From positions 1-64,000 of the forward strand of contig JBHELT010000020.1 of the NCBI GenBank assembly GCA_046262935.1: a DNA stretch of 64,000 nucleotides, given 5' to 3'. Below are positions 53,809 to 61,089 of this stretch, piece by piece. Within the stretch, counting starts at the first letter, position 1. Every line of letters begins with the position of its first letter. The translations under genes were made by a program, and so were the position numbers. A model generated the notes under the pieces. That model saw nothing but the letters and a program-made list of their open reading frames with translations, was not told the DNA's origin and searched no databases. The stretch is from JBHELT01 sp046262935. Its GTDB lineage: Bacteria; Actinomycetota; CADDZG01; JAHWKV01.

Positions 53809-55320
53809 ATGAAAGACCTACAAAGCAGCTTCGAAGAACTCCAACGCAAGCTAGTCCCGCTTTGGCGGTCGATAGGCTCGATCAATGACGACGAACAGAC
53901 GATCGTTGTGGTCCCATCGATATCGGGTGAACTGAATGACTCGCTTGGGGGCTCTGGCCAGGTCTATGAAGAACGCTTCCTGTTCCTACTCTTCTTGCTT
54001 CGCCAGCCGAGTGCGCGCCTCATCTACGTCACCGGCAAACAGATCGATCCTGACATCGTCGACTACTACCTAGACCTTCTGCCGGGCGTGATTTCAACTC
54101 ATGCACGAAAAAGACTCCACCTGGTGTCACCTCTGGATGGCAACCAGATCCCGCTAAGCAAGAAACTTCTGCAAAGACCCCGATTGATCGAACACATCAA
54201 ACAACTGATACCCGATCCCGATCGAGCACATCTCATCCCTTACAACACCACCGAACTAGAGCGCGACCTCGCCGTCGCATTGGGTATCCCCATGTACGGG
54301 GCCGACCCGAAACACTTCCATCTTGGAAGCAAATCCGGATGTCGTCGTTTGTTCGAAGAGCTGGGTGTTAAGCATCCGCTGGGTGCCGAAAACCTTCACT
54401 CGCTGGACGACCTCGTCGGTGCGATCGATGGACTCAGGGCACAGAGGCCAACTATCACCGAGGTACTTGTGAAATCGAACGAAGGGGCGGGGGGGATGGG
54501 GAACGCGCTCATCGACCTCAGGGGTCTGCCCGAGCCAGGGCCCGCTAGCGCAGAAGCGGTGACTGATCGCATCATGAAGATGCGATTCGATGATCCCTCC
54601 ACCCCCATTTCTGCATACCTAGAAGATGTTCAAAGGGAAGGCGGCATCGTCGAGGAGCGGATCAAAGGTGATGATTTCCGCAGCCCCAGTGTTCAACTGC
54701 GCGTTACGCCTCTCGGAGACCTCGAGATCTTGTCGACCCATGATCAACTGCTTGGGGGCCCGTCTGGGCAGACATACCTCGGCTGCGTCTTCCCCGCTGA
54801 TCCCGGTTACGCGGTCGCCATCACCGATGAGGCCCGCAAAGTTGGAGAACGATTGGCCAAAGAAGGCGTCATCGGCCGTTTCGCATTGGACTTCGTAACC
54901 GTCAAGAAACCAGACGGCTCATGGGATAGCTACGCGATCGAGATCAACCTGCGTAAAGGTGGAACCACTCATCCATTCCTCACTCTGCAGTTCCTGACTA
55001 ACGGCGATTACGACGCAGCAACTGCGACCTTCACCACTGCGAGCGGAAGATCCAAGTGCTTCGTGGCAAGCGATCACGTCGAGTCGCACGCGTACAAGGG
55101 GCTCTCGCCGGAGGACCTATTCGACATCGCGGTTAAGAGCGGCCTGCACTTCGACCACACCCGCCAAACGGGCATCGTCTACCACATGATCAGTTCCATC
55201 TCGACCGAAGGAAGGACGGGCATCACGGCGGTGGGCGACTCGCCAGAGGATGCGAGGATGATCTATCAAAGGGCATTGAGCGCCATCGACGAGGCAGCGG
55301 AGGGAGCCCTCATCCCGTGA
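53809..55320 (+). CDS. PGM1-type ATP-grasp ligase
   Basis: 503 residues from ATG 53809. The N-terminal 160 residues are a Rossmann-like region (IVVVPSISGEL, RLIYVTGKQIDPDIVDYY). From about 180 onward comes an ATP-grasp fold: SKSGCRRLFEELGVKHP, the glycine-rich loop VKSNEGAGGMGNA, VEERIKGDDFRSPSVQLR and the metal-binding EINLRKGGTTHPF. This fits the family named for PGM1, a peptide ligase that joins an amino acid or small acid to a peptide. The substrate is unknown. It precedes a receiver protein, argS and lysA. Confidence 0.82.
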   Translation: MKDLQSSFEELQRKLVPLWRSIGSINDDEQTIVVVPSISGELNDSLGGSGQVYEERFLFLLFLLRQPSARLIYVTGKQIDPDIVDYYLDLLPGVISTHARKRLHLVSPLDGNQIPLSKKLLQRPRLIEHIKQLIPDPDRAHLIPYNTTELERDLAVALGIPMYGADPKHFHLGSKSGCRRLFEELGVKHPLGAENLHSLDDLVGAIDGLRAQRPTITEVLVKSNEGAGGMGNALIDLRGLPEPGPASAEAVTDRIMKMRFDDPSTPISAYLEDVQREGGIVEERIKGDDFRSPSVQLRVTPLGDLEILSTHDQLLGGPSGQTYLGCVFPADPGYAVAITDEARKVGERLAKEGVIGRFALDFVTVKKPDGSWDSYAIEINLRKGGTTHPFLTLQFLTNGDYDAATATFTTASGRSKCFVASDHVESHAYKGLSPEDLFDIAVKSGLHFDHTRQTGIVYHMISSISTEGRTGITAVGDSPEDARMIYQRALSAIDEAAEGALIP

Positions 55321-55354
55321 AGTCGGGATAGCCGGGCGGCAGACTCGGCGCGGA

Positions 55355-55360
55355 TATGAT
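55355..55360 (+). promoter_or_regulatory. -10 box of receiver gene, near leaderless
   Basis: TATGAT at 55355-55360 lies 8 nt before the ATG of the receiver gene and there is no ribosome site between, so the mRNA would begin at or next to the start codon. A -35 box is not clear. Confidence 0.4.
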
Positions 55361-55368
55361 TCGAGACG

Positions 55369-55767
55369 ATGCCGAAGATACTGATCGCTGACGACGACCC
55401 AATAATCATCAAACTCCTCCAAGTGAATCTCGAGATGGAGGGATACGAGGTGATCACCGCCGAGGACGGTCAAGACGCCGTCGAGAAAGCCTCGGCCAAC
55501 GATCCGGACCTCGTGATCCTAGACATCATGATGCCGAGGATGGACGGATGGACGGCGCGCGGTGAACTGCTGAAAGACCCGACAACCGCCAAGACACCAG
55601 TGATATTCCTTTCCGCAAGGGCACAACAAGCGGACCTGCGAAAGGGGTACGAAGCCGGGGTCGCCGAGTACGTAACGAAACCGTTCGATCCCATGGACCT
55701 GCTCGAGATCGTCGACGCCATCCTTAAGGGCACTTACCAAAGACCGCAAGACCCTCCCGAGCGCTGA
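55369..55767 (+). CDS. single-domain response regulator (CheY-like receiver)
   Basis: 132 residues with only a receiver domain: acidic pair in ADDDP, phosphoacceptor aspartate in VILDIMMPRMDGW, LSAR and TKPFDP. It has no output domain, so it acts through protein contacts. No histidine kinase is nearby. Its stop shares a base with the ATG of argS (TGATG). Confidence 0.93.
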   Translation: MPKILIADDDPIIIKLLQVNLEMEGYEVITAEDGQDAVEKASANDPDLVILDIMMPRMDGWTARGELLKDPTTAKTPVIFLSARAQQADLRKGYEAGVAEYVTKPFDPMDLLEIVDAILKGTYQRPQDPPER

Positions 55768-57422
55768 TGATCGCAGACAAGTTGCGGGAGCTTCTCGAAG
55801 AGGGGCTGCAAGGCCTTCGCGACGACCACGTGATCGCCGACCATGTGCGCCCCGAGATCGAGATCACACGACCTCAGCGGCTCGACCATGGAGATTTCTC
55901 TACGAACCTTTCGCTCATCGCTGCCAAGAACGCCAACATGCCGCCGCGTCAGTTCGCTGAAAGCCTGCTGCGCAGATTGCCGCAATCGCCATTAGTGATC
56001 AAAGCCGAGGTTGCAGGACCTGGCTTCATCAATCTGTTCCTCGACGGATCGTGGCTCTACGAAACGATCAGTTCCATAAGACAGCAGAAAGGCGCGTTCG
56101 GCCGCTCGGCAAAGCCCTCGGGACGCAAAGTTCAGGTCGAATTCGTGTCGGCAAACCCCAATGGCCCCCTACACGTTGGCTCGGGTCGCAACGCTGCACT
56201 TGGTGACGCCATCGCAAGGCTGTTGGCCGCCGCTGGAGACGACGTCTCGCGCGAGTACTACGTGAACGACACAGGCACCCAGATCGAACTGTTCGCACGC
56301 TCGTTGGAAGCCAGGTACATGCAGGCACTCGGGATGCAAGCCGCAGTCCCCGAAGGCGGATACGAAGGCGATTACCTGATACCGCTGGGGAAACAACTCG
56401 CCGAGAAGGAAGGCATGGGGCTCATCGGCAAGATCGACCAGATCGCCATATGGGGGGTAGACATGATGCTTGCGAGCCATCGCGGCACCCTCGAACGTTT
56501 AGGGATCGAGTTCGACAGTTGGTTCTCCGAAAAAACCTTGCATGACGATGGCAAGGTTGATGCCGCCATCGAACGGCTGCGCGAGCTTGACCTCGCCTAC
56601 GAGAAGGAAGGAGCGGTCTGGTTCGCAGGAACCAAGATCGGCGCATCGAGGGACCAGGTACTGGTGCGTTCCGACGAAGGAGCATCACCTACCTATCTCG
56701 CTAAAGACATCGCGTACCTGATCGATAAGGTCGAGCGCGGATTCGACAAGACCCTCTATGTATGGGGGGCGGACCATCACGGCAACGTCGAAACGCTGAC
56801 CAAAGCCGCCGAGGCCCTAGAACTTCAAGATGTCATCGAAGTCGAGCTCTACCAATTGGTGACTTTTACCTCCGGAGGGGAAACGGCGAGGATGCGGCGT
56901 CGAGCAGGGACCATCGTGGACCTCGACGAGTTGATCGACGAAGTCGGGCCGGACGCTACGCGATTCACACTGGTCAGCAGGTCCAGTGACATCGCGTTCG
57001 AGTTCGACCTCGAACAGGTCAAAGCCCGATCGATGGAGAACCCCGTTTATTACGTTCAATATCAACACGCCCGCACCTGTTCGATATTGCGCTACGCGAC
57101 CGAGCAGGCGATAGCGCAAGTCGCGCCAGAGGCGACCGAGTCGCTTGTTCGATTGACACATGAATCCGAGACCTTCCTCATGCGCAAGTTGTCTGAATTT
57201 CCCGAGGTGGTTCTCGAGGCGGCCAAGTTGAGAGCGCCACATCGCGTCGTGCACTACTGCCAAGCCCTAGCCTCACTGTTCAGCGCCTTCTATCGGGATT
57301 GCCGAGTGATGAGCGATGACGATGAGTTAACGCAGGCGAGGCTTGCTCTGACCGATGCAACCAGGCAGGTCCTGGCTGACTCGTTGGACTTGATCGGCGT
57401 CTCGGCACCGGAACAGATGTAG
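55767..57422 (+). CDS. argS: arginyl-tRNA synthetase
   Basis: 551 residues. Signature PNGPLHVGSGRNAALGD (HIGH equivalent), Add-1-like N-terminus, YVNDTGTQIE, WGADHHG, and ARMRRRAGTIV in place of KMSKS. The C-terminal DALR anticodon domain (YVQYQHARTCSILR, LASLFSAFYRDCRV) is complete. It charges tRNA-Arg; one such tRNA lies 2 kb upstream. Followed by lysA after 2 nt, the usual actinobacterial order. Confidence 0.96.
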   Translation: MIADKLRELLEEGLQGLRDDHVIADHVRPEIEITRPQRLDHGDFSTNLSLIAAKNANMPPRQFAESLLRRLPQSPLVIKAEVAGPGFINLFLDGSWLYETISSIRQQKGAFGRSAKPSGRKVQVEFVSANPNGPLHVGSGRNAALGDAIARLLAAAGDDVSREYYVNDTGTQIELFARSLEARYMQALGMQAAVPEGGYEGDYLIPLGKQLAEKEGMGLIGKIDQIAIWGVDMMLASHRGTLERLGIEFDSWFSEKTLHDDGKVDAAIERLRELDLAYEKEGAVWFAGTKIGASRDQVLVRSDEGASPTYLAKDIAYLIDKVERGFDKTLYVWGADHHGNVETLTKAAEALELQDVIEVELYQLVTFTSGGETARMRRRAGTIVDLDELIDEVGPDATRFTLVSRSSDIAFEFDLEQVKARSMENPVYYVQYQHARTCSILRYATEQAIAQVAPEATESLVRLTHESETFLMRKLSEFPEVVLEAAKLRAPHRVVHYCQALASLFSAFYRDCRVMSDDDELTQARLALTDATRQVLADSLDLIGVSAPEQM

Positions 57423-57424
57423 GT

Positions 57425-58729
57425 ATGCCTCACACACTGAAGGACGTCCTTCCAGACACCGCCCGCGTGAACGACGAAGATCACCTTGAGATCGGCGGGA
57501 TCGACGCACAGCAACTCGCGATCGATTTCGGCACACCAGTCTTTGTGTTCTGCGAGCAGACCTTCCGTCAACGGGCCCGTGCATTCAAAGCAGCATTTCC
57601 TTCGTCCAACATCTATTACGCGTCGAAGGCCTTCCTGTGCCTGGAACTTTGCAAGATCGTGGAACAGGAGGGGCTCAATCTAGACGTAGCATCGGGCGGC
57701 GAATTGCACGTCGCCCTCATGGCTGGCTTTCCCCCCGAACGTTTGATCCTGCACGGCAACAACAAAGAGGACGCCGACATCTTGCGAGCGGTCGAGGCTG
57801 GAGTTGGCAAGATCGCGATCGACAACATCGAAGAGATCGAAAGGGTTGCAGCCGCCGCCAATGACTCTGGCATACGACAGAAAGTACTTTTGCGGGTCAC
57901 CCCAGGGGTCGAGGCCCACACCCACCACTACATCCAAACGGGGCAGGAAGATTCGAAGTTCGGTCTTTCGATCGAAGGAGGCCTAGCTGGCGAAGGCATG
58001 CGGGCGATAGCGGGCGAAAAGGACCTAGAACTTGTTGGAGTTCACGCGCATATCGGTTCGAATATCTTCTCGTACGACCCATTCGGCAAGACCATAGAGA
58101 TCTTGTTCGACTTCCTTGCGAGGTTGAAACAGCAAGATGCGATCGAGGTAGAAGAAGTGGACCTCGGTGGCGGAGTTGGCATTCCCTACGTCGCAGGCGA
58201 CTTCCCGGCGCGCCTTGACCTACTGGCCCAGATGATCGTGGAAACCGCTGAGCTTCAGGGAGCGAAACATGGCATGCAGATACCGAAGCTGAGTTTCGAG
58301 CCCGGACGCTACCTGATCGGTAACGCCATGGTGACGCTTTACACCGTTGGTTCGATCAAACAGATACCAGGGCTAAGGACTTACGTCGCCGTCGACGGCG
58401 GTATGAGCGACAACATACGGCCGGCCTTATACCAGGCGAACTACGCGGCTTTGATCGCCAACAAAGCGCGACATGAGCCCACACAGGTCGTGAGCATCGC
58501 GGGTATGCACTGCGAGAGCGGGGACATCTTGATGCGTGACATAGCATTGCCCGCTTCATTGGAACGGGGCGATGTGATCGCGGTCCCGGCAACGGGGGCC
58601 TACGGATACTCGATGGCTTCCAATTACAACAAGCAGCCCCGCCCAGCCGTAGTTGCTGTGAGTGAAGGGTCGGCACGCGTGATCGTGCGTAGAGAATCTT
58701 TCGATGACCTTACGAGGCTCGACGTTTAG
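57425..58729 (+). CDS. lysA: diaminopimelate decarboxylase
   Basis: 434 residues. PLP lysine in NIYYASKAFLC, HGNNK, GVHAHIGSN, DLGGGVGIPY, FEPGRYLIG, and active-site cysteine in MHCESGDIL. It converts meso-diaminopimelate to lysine. It closes the argS-lysA pair, and its stop codon overlaps the -35 region of the stress promoter for the next gene. Confidence 0.96.
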   Translation: MPHTLKDVLPDTARVNDEDHLEIGGIDAQQLAIDFGTPVFVFCEQTFRQRARAFKAAFPSSNIYYASKAFLCLELCKIVEQEGLNLDVASGGELHVALMAGFPPERLILHGNNKEDADILRAVEAGVGKIAIDNIEEIERVAAAANDSGIRQKVLLRVTPGVEAHTHHYIQTGQEDSKFGLSIEGGLAGEGMRAIAGEKDLELVGVHAHIGSNIFSYDPFGKTIEILFDFLARLKQQDAIEVEEVDLGGGVGIPYVAGDFPARLDLLAQMIVETAELQGAKHGMQIPKLSFEPGRYLIGNAMVTLYTVGSIKQIPGLRTYVAVDGGMSDNIRPALYQANYAALIANKARHEPTQVVSIAGMHCESGDILMRDIALPASLERGDVIAVPATGAYGYSMASNYNKQPRPAVVAVSEGSARVIVRRESFDDLTRLDV

Positions 58730-58749
58730 CGGCCAACCTCATCGGGTAA
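58724..58749 (+). promoter_or_regulatory. SigB/SigF-type promoter of KGG gene
   Basis: GTTT at 58724-58727, 16 nt, GGGTAA at 58744-58749, matching the known stress sigma consensus GTTT-N15/17-GGGTAT in 9 of 10 bases. Start of transcription near 58757, 33 nt before the ATG. The sigma factor gene itself lies immediately downstream on the other strand. Confidence 0.65.
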
Positions 58750-58789
58750 CTTCCAATACAAGCGAAAAGATGAAGTTGGGAGAAATCTA

Positions 58790-59053
58790 ATGGCTGAAAA
58801 CGAAGCTAGCGCATATGTGACTGGGCAAACCCCCGATCGCGCAGCAGACACCGAACGTGATGACAGCAAACCACGCAAGATGTCGCGAGCCGAGGCCGGA
58901 CGCAAAGGCGGGCTTTCGACCAAGAAGCGCTACGGTGACGGTTATTTCAGCGAGATCGGGCGCATGGGTGGCAAGAAAGGCGGCGAAGCCACCAAACAGC
59001 GTTATGGCGTTGAGTTCTATCAGACCATCGGACGCAAGGGTGGCTCTCGCTGA
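58790..59053 (+). CDS. KGG-repeat stress-induced protein (GsiB/ConG-like)
   Basis: 87 residues, strongly charged. Three copies of a glycine-lysine motif, GRKGGLSTKKRYGDGYF, GGKKGGEATKQRYGVEFY and GRKGGS, follow a disordered start. Such hydrophilic proteins accumulate in general stress and may protect the cell against drying. The upstream SigF-type promoter and the sigma factor gene opposite fit this role. GGGAG precedes ATG 58790. Confidence 0.9.
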   Translation: MAENEASAYVTGQTPDRAADTERDDSKPRKMSRAEAGRKGGLSTKKRYGDGYFSEIGRMGGKKGGEATKQRYGVEFYQTIGRKGGSR

Positions 59054-59079
59054 TCGAGTCTATTGCTACCTGAGTTTCG

Positions 59080-59835
59080 TCAGATGGCGTCGGGGCCGGC
59101 CGCTTCTCTTAAGTTCCGCAAGGTCTTGGCGAGCAATCGGGAAACATGCATCTGTGAGATGCCCAACCGCTCAGCTATCTGACTCTGAGTCTCACCGGTG
59201 ACGAATCTGAGATACAAGATCTCGCGTTCGCGGCGTGGTAGTCGTTCGAGCAGGTGAGCAACACTCGACCATGCCTCGAACAACTCTAAAGATTCATCCT
59301 CGGCCCCGAGCCGAGCCATAGGCTCGCTGCCTTCTGCGCCGGGGGGCGCATCTAAGGACATCGGGGAATAGGCGTGGCTTGCAGTCATCGCTTCGAGGAC
59401 CTCTTCGACCGAGATCCCTGTTCGACTTGCGATCTCGGGGACCGACGGCGACCTTCCGAGTTCTTGCGATAACGCAGGCACGACCTTTGCAAGTTGTAAA
59501 CCAACCTCCTGTAGTCGCCTTGGGATCCGGATAGCCCAACCCTTATCCCTGAAATGGCGTTTCAACTCCCCGATGATGGTGGGAGTTGCATAGGTTGAAA
59601 ATTCGACACCGCGCTCAGGATCGAACCTGTCGATGGCTTTGAGAAGTCCCATGCTCGCGACTTGGGTCAGGTCATCGATAGGCTCACCTCTGCCCTTGAA
59701 CCTGCGGGCAAGGTATTCGACGAGCGGCATATGCAGTTGGACCAATTCGTCGCGGAGACTGGGATCGGTTGGGAGTTGCCCGAAGAGCTCTCGGGTTCGC
59801 TCCCGGTCAAGGGTTCTTGCATCTGGATCAACCAC
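59080..59835 (-). CDS. SigB/SigF-family RNA polymerase sigma factor
   Basis: 251 residues from GTG 59835, which overlaps the stop of the RsbW gene by 8 nt; GGAAAGG lies 9 nt upstream. Region 2 (LVEYLARRFKGRGEPIDDL, LKAIDRFDPERGVEFSTYAT), region 3 (SPSVPEIASRTGISVEEV) and region 4 (RLPRREREILYLRF, SQIAERLGISQMHVSRLL) are complete. It probably reads the GTTT/GGGTAT promoters at 58724 and 60234, controlling the stress protein and its own regulators. Confidence 0.93.
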   Translation of the reverse strand: MVDPDARTLDRERTRELFGQLPTDPSLRDELVQLHMPLVEYLARRFKGRGEPIDDLTQVASMGLLKAIDRFDPERGVEFSTYATPTIIGELKRHFRDKGWAIRIPRRLQEVGLQLAKVVPALSQELGRSPSVPEIASRTGISVEEVLEAMTASHAYSPMSLDAPPGAEGSEPMARLGAEDESLELFEAWSSVAHLLERLPRREREILYLRFVTGETQSQIAERLGISQMHVSRLLAKTLRNLREAAGPDAI

Positions 59836-60220
59836 TTGACGGGACCTTTCCCTCGACGGCTTTCGACAAGCGGATACCGGGGCCCTCTTCGCCCTGAAGG
59901 AATTCCGCCTCATCGGTAAGGCCCGCAAGCACCTTCCAAGCAAGGCTGTTCTCCCCCATCGCCGGCGGCCACACTCCTCGGGGGGATGTCGTTGTCAGCG
60001 TGGCGGTCACCTTGGCGGACGTCGATCCCACGTTGAGTTTGAATATCGAGTCCTGCGATGCGATCTGGAGAAGGTATCCGCCTGCCTCGTCGATCGCGAT
60101 CTGCAAGTCGTCGATGTCGTCGTATGAAAGGTCCTTGCGCGCACCGATGCTCGCAACAACGCTGCGGATAAGATGGAGAAACTCCGGCCTTGCGGGGACC
60201 TCTAGTTCGACGTGATCCAA
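59828..60220 (-). CDS. RsbW-like anti-sigma factor (HATPase fold), N-box altered
   Basis: 130 residues from TTG 60220, supported by GGAAGG 7 nt upstream. The HATPase pattern is partly visible: LQIAIDEAGGYLLQ in place of the usual EAxxNAxxH, and a long region with SPRGVWPPA. The asparagine of the N-box is missing, so kinase activity is doubtful, but such variants are known among actinobacterial anti-sigma factors. Translation coupled to the sigma factor, which it should hold inactive. Confidence 0.78.
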   Translation of the reverse strand: MDHVELEVPARPEFLHLIRSVVASIGARKDLSYDDIDDLQIAIDEAGGYLLQIASQDSIFKLNVGSTSAKVTATLTTTSPRGVWPPAMGENSLAWKVLAGLTDEAEFLQGEEGPGIRLSKAVEGKVPSSG

Positions 60221-60233
60221 GGTTTCACCTTCC

Positions 60234-60258
60234 GTTTCTGGCGAGCCGTACTGGGTAT
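60234..60258 (+). promoter_or_regulatory. SigB/SigF-type promoter of the STAS gene
   Basis: GTTT at 60234-60237, 15 nt, GGGTAT at 60253-60258, a perfect match to the stress consensus. The -10 box overlaps the in-frame ATG at 60257, so that ATG cannot start this transcript; the TTG at 60284 can. Confidence 0.75.
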
Positions 60259-60283
60259 GGAAGAGCCTAACAAGGAGACTGAC

Positions 60284-60634
60284 TTGGAACGGTTCGAGAT
60301 AGATGATGTTAGCAAAGACGGATGGGAGATCCTTGGCGTATCGGGGGACCTCGATGTCTATACGGCCCCCAGGTTGCGGGAGAGATTGATCGAGAAGATC
60401 GAGGGGGGTAAGAATCGGATCGCTATAGACCTATGCGACGTGCGATTCCTAGATTCAACCGGGTTAGCGGTCATGGTGGGGACATTGAAGCGAGCAAGAC
60501 AATCCAATGGTGATCTAGTCTTGCTGGGAGCCAACGACCAGATCATTCGGATCTTGAATATGACAGACCTGATCAAGGTTCTTCCCGTCTACCGCGATTA
60601 CCAGGAATTAGCCGCAGCCAACCAAACCGAGTAG
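60284..60634 (+). CDS. STAS-domain anti-sigma factor antagonist (RsbV-like)
   Basis: 116 residues from TTG 60284, preceded by AAGGAG at 6 nt. Earlier ATGs at 60212 and 60257 are rejected because the promoter lies there. STAS motifs: GVSGDLDVYTAPRL, and FLDSTGLAVMVG with the phosphorylatable serine. In the partner-switching model the unphosphorylated form frees the sigma factor by binding RsbW. The SigF-type promoter gives positive feedback. Confidence 0.9.
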   Translation: MERFEIDDVSKDGWEILGVSGDLDVYTAPRLRERLIEKIEGGKNRIAIDLCDVRFLDSTGLAVMVGTLKRARQSNGDLVLLGANDQIIRILNMTDLIKVLPVYRDYQELAAANQTE

Positions 60635-60645
60635 ATTGCAGGACA

Positions 60646-61089
60646 ATGGCTTCGATGGACCAACAACCGATGCGGCTAACTATTCCTGCCTCCCCTGAGT
60701 ATGTGGGCACCGCGCGACTCTTCGTCGCCGAGGTCGGCCGACATTTCGGAATCGATCAAACAACTATCGGCGATGTTAAAGTAGCGATGTCCGAAGCTTG
60801 CAATGGTGCGATCGCTATGCAGGCCCTAGACAACGAAGATGGGATCGCGATCCTGGCTCGTTCACTCGACACCGGTGTCCGCTTCGACATCATCTCGTCC
60901 GCCGGATGGGCTCCGACAGAAGCGAACCACTGGGACCCTTCAACTCCAACCGATTCGTTTCAAAAAGTGTTGGGGATCGGGATCATTCAGGGCCTATTTC
61001 CGGATGCGCGCTTCGATGACGCTGAGGCGGGAGTCTCGTTGACGTTCACGGTAACTGCGTCGACCGAAGAAGCCACCGGCAGCACCTAA
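60646..61089 (+). CDS. second RsbW-like serine kinase/anti-sigma factor
   Basis: 147 residues, 11 nt after the STAS gene. The N-box is complete (VKVAMSEACNGAI with Glu and Asn), followed by DIISSAGW in place of a strong GxGD, and a glycine turn LGIGIIQGLFPDA with G-x-G-I-x-x-x-x. It is the better candidate for the kinase that phosphorylates the STAS protein; the other copy may hold the sigma factor. The stop overlaps the convergent gene by 4 nt. Confidence 0.85.
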   Translation: MASMDQQPMRLTIPASPEYVGTARLFVAEVGRHFGIDQTTIGDVKVAMSEACNGAIAMQALDNEDGIAILARSLDTGVRFDIISSAGWAPTEANHWDPSTPTDSFQKVLGIGIIQGLFPDARFDDAEAGVSLTFTVTASTEEATGST

